Position numbers and translations under genes: made by a program. The notes under the pieces are model-generated. The model ran no database searches and was not told the origin of the DNA. It saw only the letters and a program-made list of their open reading frames with translations. A DNA stretch of 64,000 nucleotides from Mucilaginibacter sp. (GTDB taxonomy: Bacteria; Bacteroidota; Bacteroidia; Sphingobacteriales; Sphingobacteriaceae), in assembly GCA_031292485.1 (NCBI GenBank), contig JARLHA010000032.1, forward strand, positions 248,001 to 312,000. Direction: 5' to 3'. Shown one piece after another: positions 15,875 through 24,965 of this stretch; position 1 is the stretch's first letter, and each line of letters starts with the position of its first letter.

Positions 15875-16074
15875 TCGTTTCTGCTGTCAGCTATAGATTT
15901 TTGAAAGCTATTATATTCCTCATCAGAAAGGTTCAGCGCGCCTGCAAACCGTTCGGATAGTTTTCCTTTAGTTGGAGTACTTTTTTTTAATACTTTAACA
16001 ATATTTAAAGCTTCCAGATCTTCAATCAGTTTGTAAGCTTTATTGTTATTGATTTGCAGCAAAACCGTTTCCAT
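15856..16074 (-). CDS. Antitoxin of the PIN-domain pair
   Basis: A 72-residue protein encoded just upstream of and overlapping the PIN toxin gene. The N-terminal METVLLQINNNKAYKLIEDL and the C-terminal KLSERFAGALNLSDEEYNSF with a basic/acidic tail fit small antitoxins that wrap the toxin with a C-terminal peptide. No AbrB or RHH motif is clear, so the DNA-binding type is not assigned. I chose the ATG at 16074; a TTG 9 bp upstream is in frame. Its role as antitoxin rests on position, overlap and size. Confidence 0.75.
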   Translation of the reverse strand: METVLLQINNNKAYKLIEDLEALNIVKVLKKSTPTKGKLSERFAGALNLSDEEYNSFQKSIADSRNEWNRDI

Positions 16075-16159
16075 CCTTGTCAAGTTATCTCGTTTAACAA
16101 ATATACAAAATTTATCAGTTCAAATTACAGAGCTTGTCTAACAAATAAGCCTGCTAAGT

Positions 16160-16243
16160 GGTCGCATGGCGGAATCGGTAGACGCGTTGGTCTCAAACAC
16201 CTGTGGTCGCAAGGCCGTGCCGGTTCGACCCCGGCTCTGGGTA
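16160..16243 (+). pseudogene. Broken second copy of tRNA-Leu(CAA)
   Basis: From 16166 the sequence equals the intact tRNA at 15344-15421 apart from one base, including anticodon loop CTCAAAC and T-arm. The seven bases that should form the 5' acceptor arm are GGTCGCA, which do not pair with the 3' arm TCTGGGT (only scattered pairs). The copy is therefore unlikely to fold or be charged. An automated scan may still call it a tRNA. Confidence 0.8.
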
Positions 16244-16246
16244 CCG

Positions 16247-16276
16247 AAAAGCCCCCCCTGATACGTCGGGGGGCTT
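16247..16276 (+). terminator. Terminator after the broken tRNA-Leu copy
   Basis: AGCCCCCC and GGGGGGCT form a stem around a T/A-rich loop (CTGATACGTC), followed by TTGTTATTTG. It also faces the convergent VOC gene ending at 16279. Confidence 0.75.
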
Positions 16277-16278
16277 TG

Positions 16279-16689
16279 TTATTTGTTAAATTCCCCAAAG
16301 TGCCAGAGAATTCCTGAAGGATCATGCAGAAAACATTCCCGGCCCCAGGGCAGATTCCGGATGGGCGTTAGTTTTACGCGGTTGTATTTAGCAGGGAGAT
16401 TTAAGGCCAAAAGTTCGTTCCAATGGCGGCTCACGTCTTCAACTTCCAAAAAGACCATGGTATTGTCTATCCAATCCTTCACGTAAGCGTTCTGCAAATA
16501 AAACCCAAAACCTTCCGTTTTGAAATAGGACATGTTATGCGCTACCGCGCTTTCCTCAAAACCCAGGTCGCGGTAAAAGCTACGCGACACGTCAAAGTTT
16601 TCGGCACCTATGAATGGCCGGATTGATTTGGCTTTATGCTCCATTGTTTTCTTTGTTTGGCTGTTTGAACTTTGAAGATTTTGTTCCAT
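16279..16689 (-). CDS. VOC (glyoxalase/bleomycin-resistance-like) protein
   Basis: A 136-residue vicinal-oxygen-chelate fold protein. The recognisable parts are SIRPFIGAENFDVSRSFYRDLGF at the start of the first beta-alpha-beta-beta-beta unit, MVFLEVEDVSRHWNELL in the middle, and the closing CFLHDPSGILWHFGEF that carries a typical metal-binding glutamate. Members include glyoxalases, dioxygenases and antibiotic-binding proteins; nothing here picks one. A start at the second methionine (MEHKAKSIRP, 16644) is as plausible as the first and would remove a 15-residue polar leader. It is transcribed convergently with the tRNA fragment and stands alone. Confidence 0.82.
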   Translation of the reverse strand: MEQNLQSSNSQTKKTMEHKAKSIRPFIGAENFDVSRSFYRDLGFEESAVAHNMSYFKTEGFGFYLQNAYVKDWIDNTMVFLEVEDVSRHWNELLALNLPAKYNRVKLTPIRNLPWGRECFLHDPSGILWHFGEFNK

Positions 16690-16768
16690 TGCTTTCTTTA
16701 TAACCTAAGCTATGTAAAAATAGAAATTTATTTAGGTCAGGACCTCGGGAAATCCAACATAAGAAGGC

Positions 16769-17947
16769 CTACCCTTTTTTCAAAGTAATCACCGTTATCT
16801 CAGGCCAGATGCCCAGCCTGCCTTTAAACCCTAAAAAGCCAAAGCCGCGGTTTACATAAAGGTATTTGCCGTTCTTCTCGTAAAGGCCGGCCCACTGGGG
16901 ATACATATATTTTACGGGGCTCCATTGAAAGCCGAACAGTTCGATGCCGAACTGCATGCCGTGGGTATGCCCGGCCAGTGCCAGGTTGATGTGTTTAGCA
17001 TGTTCCAATGTTTTTGCTTCCCAGTGCGAAGGATCATGCGACATCAGGATCTTAAATTCGTCATCTGCAACGTTTTCGGCGGCTTTGGTTAAACTACCAT
17101 ATTTATGAAAACCACCTTTCCCCCAGTTCTCTACGCCGATTAATGCAATGGATTCTCCGTCTTTTTTTATCTGTACCGCGTCGTTCAGTAAAAGCCTGAA
17201 GCCAATTTCTTTATGCACTTTCTTCAGTCGAACCAGGTTGGCCGCTTGCGCCGCTTCGCTTTCCCAGCGGGTATAGTCGCCGTAATCGTGGTTACCTAAA
17301 ACCGAGTATTTACCGAAAGGCGCTTTCAGCCTGGCGAAGGTATCTATCCACGGATCCATTTCGCTGGCCATATTGTTTACCAGGTCGCCGGTAAATAATA
17401 TCAGGTCGCCGTTTTGCTCGTTAACCAGGGATATACCTTTCGCGACACCCTTTTTGCTGGTAAAACTGCCTGCATGGATGTCTGATAATTGGGTTATCGT
17501 AAAGCCGTCAAACGCGTTTGGAAGGTCGTGGAATTTTAGTGTGAGCCGGTGAACTTTATAGCGGTGCCGCCCGCCGGTCATGCCATATAACAAACTCATA
17601 AACACGAATGCAGCGATAAAAACAGCCAGTTCACTTACCCATATACTATGGGGCGGAAAGTGCCGGAATGCCCTGGTAATATCCTCCAGCAATAATAAAG
17701 GCGAGGCGAAAATTTTAGGGACAAAAACCAGCAAGGTTAAAGCCATTAACCAGGCAATGGTATTCCCCGGCGGCCGGTTAGCCCTGCGCTGCCCGATGAC
17801 TATTGCAAATCCAGCGGCGATCAGCAGATCGAACAGCCAGTATCCCCATAAAATAAATTCATTACTCGTTAAAGTCGCAATGGCGTGAAAAAAATAAATA
17901 TCGGCAAGTATCCATGCCAGTAATACAAAAGGAAGTCGCTTTCTCAT
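16769..17947 (-). CDS. Membrane-anchored calcineurin-like metallophosphoesterase
   Basis: The 392-residue protein has three to four hydrophobic helices in residues 1-130 and a cytoplasmic or periplasmic metallophosphoesterase domain behind them. All metal-binding motifs are present: LSDIHAGSF, FTGDLVNN, LGNHDYGDY, MSHDPSHW and LAGHTHGMQFG. The family hydrolyses phosphomonoesters or diesters such as UDP-diacylglucosamine or cyclic nucleotides; the closest pattern is the YaeI/YkuE-like group (inferred). It is a single gene. The 266-bp gap upstream (17948-18213) contains only short G/C-rich stretches without clear signals. Confidence 0.88.
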   Translation of the reverse strand: MRKRLPFVLLAWILADIYFFHAIATLTSNEFILWGYWLFDLLIAAGFAIVIGQRRANRPPGNTIAWLMALTLLVFVPKIFASPLLLLEDITRAFRHFPPHSIWVSELAVFIAAFVFMSLLYGMTGGRHRYKVHRLTLKFHDLPNAFDGFTITQLSDIHAGSFTSKKGVAKGISLVNEQNGDLILFTGDLVNNMASEMDPWIDTFARLKAPFGKYSVLGNHDYGDYTRWESEAAQAANLVRLKKVHKEIGFRLLLNDAVQIKKDGESIALIGVENWGKGGFHKYGSLTKAAENVADDEFKILMSHDPSHWEAKTLEHAKHINLALAGHTHGMQFGIELFGFQWSPVKYMYPQWAGLYEKNGKYLYVNRGFGFLGFKGRLGIWPEITVITLKKG

Positions 17948-18213
17948 TTTTACAAAAATACATTAAGCCGTTTAGTAAGGCATTTAATTAGAAAGACGAT
18001 TGGACGCACGAAATATTTTAAATATTAAAAGTAAAAAACAGCCCCGCGGTTGGCGAGGTTTATCATTGACATTATACAACAAAGGCCCCGGGATGTTCCG
18101 GAGCCATGTGAGCAACCAAAACCAAAACTAACGGCTTTTAAGTTTTGGCGCTAAATGTTTGTTGCAATTTCAATTATTCTGCGATCAATAACGGGTCTGC
18201 ATTTGATGCAGGG

Positions 18214-18729
18214 CTAAAGTAAATTTAAACACGCTATAAGTTTTACAGCGTTTTTGTCTTTAATATCAGCATCAAAATAGCCATCATTAGTAGATATTCT
18301 AGCGCTGAGAACCTTATGAGCCTTCAGCTTTTCAATTTGTTCTTTGTTCAGTGCGTAGGAGGTTTCAATTCCTTCAGCCTCACTTCCCTTTAATCCAACC
18401 GCGCCACATCCATTGCACGTAATTGCATAAGCGGAGTTTTCAATTGTTATCAAGTCGCCGTTGTCTAATTTTAAAATTATTGTCCGGCCTTGATCAATAG
18501 AAAATACTTTATCCATCATCAATTTAAAATCAAATGTTTCATCGTCACCAACAAGCGAAATACGAAAATGTGCATTGGGGCCGCCTGTTGAAGTAAAGGC
18601 CTCCCACGAGGTTCTTTTTACAGATTTTTTGGTGAAATCATCGGTTTTGTTTTCTTGTAATTTTTGTGCGATAGATTTTGTCGCTACGCCTGTCAATATG
18701 ATCAGGGCGATTAAAAAGGCTTTTTTCAT
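18214..18729 (-). CDS. Secreted hypothetical protein
   Basis: A 171-residue protein beginning with MKKAFLIALIILTGVATKSIAQ, a clear Sec signal peptide. The mature part has an acidic, beta-rich appearance (FRISLVGDDETFDFKLMMDKVF; LDNGDLITIENSAYAITCNGC) and two cysteines in ITCNGCGA that may form a disulfide. I do not recognise the family. The start was moved to this ATG because upstream in-frame residues (28 more) are polar and destroy the signal peptide. It is a lone gene; no function can be given. Confidence 0.72.
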   Translation of the reverse strand: MKKAFLIALIILTGVATKSIAQKLQENKTDDFTKKSVKRTSWEAFTSTGGPNAHFRISLVGDDETFDFKLMMDKVFSIDQGRTIILKLDNGDLITIENSAYAITCNGCGAVGLKGSEAEGIETSYALNKEQIEKLKAHKVLSARISTNDGYFDADIKDKNAVKLIACLNLL

Positions 18730-19030
18730 TAATTTGTTTTGTTGATTTTTTAAAAGACTACAATTGTGACTGTTTAAGTGTCCGGTCTTTTTATATTTTT
18801 TAATATATAACAACCGTGTTTCAAAAATAACTAAATCATTTAGTAATGCAATATCAATTTTTTAAAATAATCTACTAAAGTGCGTGTTAATTATTCTGAA
18901 ACTATGGGATTGTATTCCATCAAATTTACCAGTAGCTGCGAAAAGAAAAAAAAGCATTTTTTCACAATAGGTATCGTGCGCAACTGGTAAATTAGTTATA
19001 CAATTTTTGGCGCTTATTGCGCCGCCGCCA
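18730..19030. other. 301-bp AT-rich gap with one stem-loop
   Basis: No gene is seen. An inverted pair TTTACCAGT (18925-18933) and ACTGGTAAA (18983-18991), extended by TGCG/CGCA, can form a stem around an A-rich loop. The rest is A/T-rich sequence upstream of the secreted hypothetical gene and downstream of the DUF1080 gene. Confidence 0.5.
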
Positions 19031-20026
19031 CTACTTTGCCGGAGTAATCACAATATTCCTGAAATCAATCGGCCCATGGTCACCCTGAATCAAAATCGGG
19101 CCGGGTTCCCATTCCCTGCTATTGATGGCGCCACCAGTAATGCCTGGTATTTCGGTGTTGCAGATTACAGTTGTTCCATTCGCAACCACTGTTACTAGCC
19201 TGCCCACCAGGGTAATATCATAGGTTTGCCATTGGCCCGGATCTTTTGCCATCATTTTATTGGGGGGCAAAAAACCGTATATCGAACTGAACTGGTTGTT
19301 GATCGGTTCAGGATTGCCGCTTTTGGTGTCAATGATCTGGCATTCATACCTGCCGCGCAGGTAAACACCGCTGTTGCTGCCCTGCGGGTACCTGAATTCG
19401 ATATGCAGTTTAAAATCTGTAAAAGTTTTATCCGTGATCAGGTTGGCGCCTGAATGCGGGCTTCTTAATATGCCATTCTGTGCAATCCATTGGTTATCGC
19501 CGTCGGTATGCCAACCCTTCGTGTTTTTACCATTGAATAGTTTTATTGGCGCGCCCCAAACCGGTGCTTTGTCCCTTTCCATTTTTGGCGCGCGCACGCC
19601 TGTCCAGTTATAGGTATTTCCATCGGTATAGACCATAGTACCTTTGATCTGGTCGCCGCTTACTTCAAATTCAAAATCCATATTCCGGTTTCCGGCCTCC
19701 CATTGCGGGGGGATGGAAAAACTAAATTTGTCACCATTGGGCTTTACTTCGGAGATTGGGCGGGCGCTGCCAAATGCATAAGTAAAGCGACCGATAAGTG
19801 TGTGGGTACCTGATTTTTGTACCTCCAGCCATGACGGGATGCTTTTTCCGTCTTTTTCCATGGTGATATCCCACCGCCCCACTACATCCGGATCTTTTGT
19901 CTGCCCCGAAGAGACATAATTCTGGGCCGAAGTACTGAAAGCTGAAAAAACAGCAAAGAGTAGAATAATCTGTGCCCTTAAAAAATAGGAAACGGCTCTG
20001 TAGCCGCTTTGAAATAAGTTCGTCAT
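19031..20026 (-). CDS. DUF1080 (3-keto-disaccharide hydrolase-like) secreted protein
   Basis: The 331 residues start with a membrane-spanning leader (AQIILLFAVFSAFSTSAQ) and contain a lipocalin-like N-terminal half (GRWDITMEKDGKSIPSWLEVQ), then a concanavalin-like DUF1080 domain from about residue 165 (KLFNGKNTKGWHTDGDNQW; FRYPQGSNSGVYLRGRYECQ; GPILIQGDHGPIDFRNI). The DUF1080 family is associated with hydrolysis of 3-keto-sugars and glycan breakdown; that role is family knowledge. It is divergent from the FGGY kinase gene, which may indicate a shared sugar context (inference). The protein is expected in the periplasm or outer membrane. Confidence 0.87.
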   Translation of the reverse strand: MTNLFQSGYRAVSYFLRAQIILLFAVFSAFSTSAQNYVSSGQTKDPDVVGRWDITMEKDGKSIPSWLEVQKSGTHTLIGRFTYAFGSARPISEVKPNGDKFSFSIPPQWEAGNRNMDFEFEVSGDQIKGTMVYTDGNTYNWTGVRAPKMERDKAPVWGAPIKLFNGKNTKGWHTDGDNQWIAQNGILRSPHSGANLITDKTFTDFKLHIEFRYPQGSNSGVYLRGRYECQIIDTKSGNPEPINNQFSSIYGFLPPNKMMAKDPGQWQTYDITLVGRLVTVVANGTTVICNTEIPGITGGAINSREWEPGPILIQGDHGPIDFRNIVITPAK

Positions 20027-20198
20027 GCTTTTTTATTTTGGGTTTACGATTCTAAATTAAGTAAATATTTATGCCTGCAAACAATTTAATTTGCGATTGT
20101 GCAACAGGGAAGCAATTGATGGGATGATTCGATGGGGAAATTCTTTTTCAGGACCTCATTTTCCTCAAAATCCATACCTTGCAGCAGCAAGCATTATT

Positions 20199-21677
20199 AT
20201 GAAATACGTTTTAGGTATTGATATTGGCACAGGCAGCGTAAAAGCTGTAGCGATTGATCCGGATGGTAAATCTTTCGCAGAAAATCAGGAGTACTATGGA
20301 TTCAGTTCGCCCAAACCCGGCTATCATGAACAAGATCCAGTTATTATCTGGAAAGCTTTTTCAGCAGTTGTTAGAGGGATCATTCATAAAACCGGCGCAC
20401 AACCATTAACTATTGGCTTAAGCAGTGCCATGCACAGCCTGATAGCAGTAGACGAATATTGCACCCCCCTGGCACCCATGATCACCTGGGCGGATGGCCG
20501 GAGTTCGGCCATTGCGCAGAGATTAAGGGCAACGCCTGAAGGGGTAGCGATCTATAAAGCTACCGGTACCCCGCTGCACGCCATGTCGCCACTATGCAAA
20601 CTTATCTGGTTAAAAGAAAATGCCCCCAGCATTTTCAGCAAGGCTCATAAATTTATTGGTATCAAAGAATTCATCTGGCACCAGCTTTTTAATGAATTTG
20701 TAATTGATTATTCCATCGCATCAAGTACAGGTTTATTTGATATTGTGAACTATAGGTGGTATCCGGATGCGCTTAATATGGCCGGAATCACTGAAAGCTT
20801 ACTTTCGCTGCCTGTGCCCACCAGCCATACCAAAAAATACAATACCAATTCATCCGGTACGGATCTTTTTGTGCCGGGCACGCCTGTTACCATAGCAGCA
20901 AGCGATGGCTGTTGCGCCAACCTGGGCAGCATGGCCGATAAACCTGGAATTGCCGCCATTACCATCGGCACCAGTGGTGCAGTAAGGGTGGCCAGCAATA
21001 AACCCCTGCCGAATGAGGCAGCTATGACCTTTAGTTATATTCTCGACGATCAAACCTATATCTGTGGCGGCCCCATTAGTAATGGCGGCATCGCTATGCA
21101 ATGGTGGCTCAGAAACTTTTCAGGCCCCGACCTGTCTGCAGGTGAATACCAGGCAGTTTTTGAACAGGTCGCAGCAATACCGGCAGGGAGCAATGGGTTA
21201 ATATTTTTACCGTACCTAACCGGCGAACGTGCCCCGATATGGGATAGCGAAAGCTGCGGCACCTTTTTCGGTGTAAAATTACAGCATACACAACATCACT
21301 TTTCCAGAGCTGTTTTGGAAGGCATCTGCTTTGCATTGAAAGATGTTCTTGATGCCGTTCAACAAAATTCAGAACCAATCCTCCGGGTAAACATCAGCGG
21401 TGGCTTTGTAAAAAGCGAAGTATGGGTACAGCTTTTGGCGGATGTTACCGGGAAAAACCTGGCCATCGTGCAGTCGGAAGATGCCTCGGCCGTTGGCGCT
21501 GCTTTTATCTGTATGAAGGCTACCGGGTTAATACATAATTATCCAGGCTCACTTTTGGCTGAGAACCAACTCATCAGGCCAAACCCAGAAAATGCAATTA
21601 TATACACAAAACAATTTGAGATTTACCGGCAGTTATACCAGGATTTAAAAGCCACTATGCATAAATTTTATCAATAA
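20199..21677 (+). CDS. FGGY-family carbohydrate kinase (gluconokinase-like)
   Basis: A 492-residue sugar kinase of the FGGY family. The ATPase fold begins MKYVLGIDIGTGSVKAVAID and continues with GLSSAMHSLIAVD, ITWADGRSSAIAQRL, AITIGTSGAVRVAS and ISGGFVKSEVWVQLLADVTG. The pattern ITWADGRS and SAMHS resembles gluconokinases rather than glycerol kinases, but substrate is not certain. The start was placed at the ATG before the glycine-rich loop; 36 further in-frame residues upstream look non-coding. Products are a phosphorylated sugar acid entering the pentose phosphate or Entner-Doudoroff pathway. No transporter or regulator gene is next to it. Confidence 0.85.
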   Translation: MKYVLGIDIGTGSVKAVAIDPDGKSFAENQEYYGFSSPKPGYHEQDPVIIWKAFSAVVRGIIHKTGAQPLTIGLSSAMHSLIAVDEYCTPLAPMITWADGRSSAIAQRLRATPEGVAIYKATGTPLHAMSPLCKLIWLKENAPSIFSKAHKFIGIKEFIWHQLFNEFVIDYSIASSTGLFDIVNYRWYPDALNMAGITESLLSLPVPTSHTKKYNTNSSGTDLFVPGTPVTIAASDGCCANLGSMADKPGIAAITIGTSGAVRVASNKPLPNEAAMTFSYILDDQTYICGGPISNGGIAMQWWLRNFSGPDLSAGEYQAVFEQVAAIPAGSNGLIFLPYLTGERAPIWDSESCGTFFGVKLQHTQHHFSRAVLEGICFALKDVLDAVQQNSEPILRVNISGGFVKSEVWVQLLADVTGKNLAIVQSEDASAVGAAFICMKATGLIHNYPGSLLAENQLIRPNPENAIIYTKQFEIYRQLYQDLKATMHKFYQ

Positions 21678-21745
21678 GGCCATTTATTTGTCGTCAGACG
21701 GTGAGCTTGCGTTTATCCGATATTATTAAAATGTACAGGTTACTA

Positions 21746-23458
21746 TTACCTCAGCAATGTAATAGAACCCGATTCAGTAACCTTGGTGTTATAATATGTG
21801 TTTTTCCCTTCAAATATCCAATAATAGGTGCCGGTAGCGGCTGGCGTCCCTCTGAATTTTCCATCCCACAAAATATCCTGCGATTTTGATTCGAAGGTAA
21901 GCTGACCATAACGGTTGTATATTCTTAGTGAACTAAATGACCCAAAGCCAGTGATAGTTAACGAAAAATAGTCGTTAATACCATCGTTATTCGGGGTAAA
22001 TGTATTTGCGGCTTTCACCACCGGTGGCGGAGGGGGATACACTGTAATATGTACCGGCTTTACAGTAATGCATCCCGACTTATTTGTCCCCTTAATATAA
22101 TACGTGCCGCTATGTGCGACGTGCTGGTAATCTGCAACCAGGCTTGAAATGGATTCATCTTTATAATATGTGTAAACAGCATTGTTTTGGTGGTTAAATG
22201 TTAAGGACAGATCTAAGGTAACCGGGTATGTGACAGCGGGCGGGTCGGTAACGGTAATGTCGGGATTTGCAATAACCACATGAACAGGCTGCACGCTTAT
22301 ACAGCCTTCGCGGTTTACTGCTTTGATATAATAGGTACCGCTGGTTAATATTTTTTGCGGTTTGTACAGGTAATTCAGCCCGTACATATCAGTAAAATAA
22401 CTTAACTGGAGATCGCTGCTGCTACCGGCGGTTACTGCCGGCTCCGTTAAATCGACTCCGGTCTTTTCGCAACCGAATAAGGTGTCGGCGGTTTTAAAGA
22501 TAAAAGCGGCGTTATTCTCATATACGGTGGTGTACAATGTCTCCGTACAGCCATAGCCCTCGTACGGTTGCATAATAACCGCATATTTTGTTCCATCGGC
22601 GGGTGGCGGCGAAAGGTTATATACCTGCCCTACATGCACAAGTTGCGAAAAATCAGGCGTGTACCAGCTATAGCTGCCATAGCCGCCGGGCGCAGTTAAA
22701 GCCATGGATGTTTGTGTACTGCAATATGAATTACCAGTTATCGGCGACGCGCAATCTTCGGCAACATCCAGGTAGGCATATCCAAAATGCCCACCCTTCG
22801 TACAATCGTTTGTTGCAAACTCCAGCTTAACCTGTTTGCCGGCACATCCCTCAAGGTTGATAGTTGCTGGCGCCCAGTCCTTGTAATATACAGGGGCAGG
22901 CGTTCGTGTATTTAGCGTTGTGTCTGAATGCTTGAACCCTGATTGAGATAAGGTGTCTGACGCGATAAAATCAAAAGATGAACAGGTAATGAAAGTATTA
23001 TCAGTGAGGTTATAGGTTTTTACGGTAAACCGGGGTTGCTGGTAATTAAGGTGCGGAGGGTTTTGTATCACTACAGCATAATAAAAAGTTATACTATATT
23101 TATTGGCGCCGGCAGGAACATTAAATATATAAGAAATGGATTCAGCTCGCCGGCCGGTATCCTGGTTACCCAATTTGACGGAATGACCGCCGCCATAAGG
23201 GCACAAGGTGGGGAATTTCCCAAAAGGATCTATCTGCGGATAATAATTTTGGTCGATTAAAGTCTGCCTGCCCAATACCGGTTGGCTCGCAATAAGTGAC
23301 AATACCCCCTTTTCATCAATTCTTCCGGTATCGCAGCTCCATCCGTTGAAAGTGCCGCTTTCAAAACCGATATTAGCTGGCGGGCAATAGCTTTCCTGTG
23401 CATTTGCTCTTAAGCACGAAAAACAAAATAAGACAAGCGCGACGTAAAATATTTTCAT
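21746..23458 (-). CDS. Secreted protein with a type IX secretion (type B) C-terminal domain
   Basis: A 570-residue exported protein with signal peptide MKIFYVALVLFCFSCLRANAQ. The C-terminal 90 residues (NTFTPNNDGINDYFSLTITGF, then SLRIYNRYGQLTFESK and ending VTESGSITLLR) are the gliding-motility-type CTD recognised by the T9SS. The N-terminal 220 residues are a lectin-like beta-sandwich (NIGFESGTFNGWSCDTG), and the middle has repeated Ig-like modules (YYIKAVNREGC, YYIKGTNKSGC) with conserved cysteines. The protein is likely delivered to the cell surface. The ATG at 23458 gives a proper signal peptide. It ends close to the FGGY gene, convergent with it. Confidence 0.9.
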   Translation of the reverse strand: MKIFYVALVLFCFSCLRANAQESYCPPANIGFESGTFNGWSCDTGRIDEKGVLSLIASQPVLGRQTLIDQNYYPQIDPFGKFPTLCPYGGGHSVKLGNQDTGRRAESISYIFNVPAGANKYSITFYYAVVIQNPPHLNYQQPRFTVKTYNLTDNTFITCSSFDFIASDTLSQSGFKHSDTTLNTRTPAPVYYKDWAPATINLEGCAGKQVKLEFATNDCTKGGHFGYAYLDVAEDCASPITGNSYCSTQTSMALTAPGGYGSYSWYTPDFSQLVHVGQVYNLSPPPADGTKYAVIMQPYEGYGCTETLYTTVYENNAAFIFKTADTLFGCEKTGVDLTEPAVTAGSSSDLQLSYFTDMYGLNYLYKPQKILTSGTYYIKAVNREGCISVQPVHVVIANPDITVTDPPAVTYPVTLDLSLTFNHQNNAVYTYYKDESISSLVADYQHVAHSGTYYIKGTNKSGCITVKPVHITVYPPPPPVVKAANTFTPNNDGINDYFSLTITGFGSFSSLRIYNRYGQLTFESKSQDILWDGKFRGTPAATGTYYWIFEGKNTYYNTKVTESGSITLLR

Positions 23459-23655
23459 TAATTGATAAATATAGCACATTTCAAATCAACAAATTATCGG
23501 TACAGCCATGAGATCGTTTCAGGCAAAAAAAAGCTTCCCAATGTAAAATTTATTGTTTCTGCTTTAATTGATTTTATTTTTAAAGGCCCGGAGACCTTTT
23601 TTAAAATTACAGATAGTTTTATTTATTTTTATACCCGACATTAAACCTTCATAAA

Positions 23656-24681
23656 ATGCAGCCGCAGGATTTACATCTTATTCCATCTACCGAAACAGGA
23701 AAATTAAATGTAATGCATTTAAAGCGTTACTGGAACAAATCCATCTTAAAAAGAGAGGGCAAACTTCCGCAATCCTCATTTCAGGATGAATGGGCAATGG
23801 ATACAACTTTATTAAAAATATTAGGGCTGGGGCTTGAGCAAACTATGGTGTTTGTTTATCGCGAAAGCCCCTCATTTGAACAGTTCGAGACCTGGATAAC
23901 GGCAGTAAGCGGTAACCCGGACACCGGAAAAATAGAGGAGTTTAACCGGCTGATCGCCGGCTATAATGGCGCTACAACCGAAGATCAAACTGAAAATGAC
24001 ACACTTACCACAGAAGACCTGGCGTTTTGGGATAAAAACGGCTATGTAATCATCAGGGAAGCAATAAGCAAAGCAGATAGTGCCGGTGCTGTAAAAGTCA
24101 TTTGTGATCATCTCGGTATCGACAGGTATGATTCAACCACCTGGTATAAAGATCACCCTTCAAAACAGGGAATCATGATACAGCTTTTTCAACATCCGTT
24201 GCTTGAGAAGAATCGCAATTCGCCTAGAATCCGGAGGGCCTATGAGCAATTGTGGAAGCGGACGGACCTTTGGGTAAATACCGACAGGGTTGGTTTTAAT
24301 CCGCCCGAGAACAATCTTTACCATTTCCCCGGACCCCGGCTTCATTGGGATGTAAGCATCAAACAACCTATGCCATTTGGTACGCAAGGAATTTTATACC
24401 TGGCTGATACGGCAGCTAACCAGGGGGCATTTACGCTTGTACCGGGCTTTCATAACAGGATTGCCGACTGGTTAAAAAGCTTGCCCGAAGGGGCCAATCC
24501 GCGTCAGCAGGATATGTACGCGTTAGGGCATATGCCCGTTGCTGCAAACGCGGGAGACTTTATCTTATGGCACCATGCCCTGCCTCATGGCAGCAGCCCA
24601 AATACGTCAGCATTGCCAAGGTTTGTGCAATACATCAATTATGAGCCTTTTGACTATAAGGAAACTGCGGAATGGATCTAG
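23656..24681 (+). CDS. Phytanoyl-CoA dioxygenase (PhyH) family protein
   Basis: A 341-residue Fe(II)/2-oxoglutarate-dependent oxygenase family member. The iron ligands are readable as H-x-D in RLHWDVSIK and the distal histidine in LWHHALPHGSSPNTS, with an arginine nearby for 2-oxoglutarate. The first 110 residues are family-unusual and helical; the PhyH domain starts at about residue 117 (TTEDLAFWDKNGYVIIREAI). Substrate is unknown; relatives hydroxylate lipids or small metabolites. The gene is single, with an AT-rich leader and no RBS. It reads as an intact gene. Confidence 0.82.
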   Translation: MQPQDLHLIPSTETGKLNVMHLKRYWNKSILKREGKLPQSSFQDEWAMDTTLLKILGLGLEQTMVFVYRESPSFEQFETWITAVSGNPDTGKIEEFNRLIAGYNGATTEDQTENDTLTTEDLAFWDKNGYVIIREAISKADSAGAVKVICDHLGIDRYDSTTWYKDHPSKQGIMIQLFQHPLLEKNRNSPRIRRAYEQLWKRTDLWVNTDRVGFNPPENNLYHFPGPRLHWDVSIKQPMPFGTQGILYLADTAANQGAFTLVPGFHNRIADWLKSLPEGANPRQQDMYALGHMPVAANAGDFILWHHALPHGSSPNTSALPRFVQYINYEPFDYKETAEWI

Positions 24682-24942
24682 TTAAAATAAGGCCCTTTTC
24701 AATATTGCGTAAAAAACGATTCCAAATACCAAAAAAATACGCAAGCCGTCGAAAGGATTCTTAGCCTGCCTTTATAATGAAAAAATGGAGTTAATTAAAC
24801 CTGTATTTTATTAATCTTTGAACCTTATTAAATTATGAAACCTAAAAAAAGCCGGATAAAAGACAAACCCTACGGTGACTAAGCAGTGGCCTTATTGCTT
24901 AAATAAGACAAACAAAGCTGTGAAATGTGTAACAATTTAAGA

Positions 24943-24950
24943 TACTTTTG
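24943..24950 (+). promoter_or_regulatory. -7 box of the TonB-dependent receptor gene
   Basis: TACTTTTG matches TAnnTTTG exactly, 15 bases before the ATG at 24966. A good -33 TTTG is not seen at the expected distance. The rest of the gap from 24682 holds no gene. Confidence 0.5.
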
Positions 24951-24965
24951 CATCAAATTTTTCAA

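Larger units (their letters stand above)
15344..16256. repeat. 91-bp direct repeat of the tRNA-Leu body and terminator stem flanking a toxin-antitoxin module
   Basis: The segment 15344-15434 is repeated at 16166-16256 with a single mismatch (C/T at the anticodon stem). It includes almost the whole tRNA body, the encoded ACCGAAAAG and the start of the terminator. The 731 bp between the copies hold only the PIN/antitoxin pair. The arrangement fits either attachment-site duplication by an integrated element or a segmental duplication; no integrase is present. Confidence 0.85.

Noticed and set aside
24835..24882. 15-residue frame MKPKKSRIKDKPYGD before the TonB receptor
   Set aside because: Too short and without a partner or signal; it may be chance, so it is not listed as a gene.
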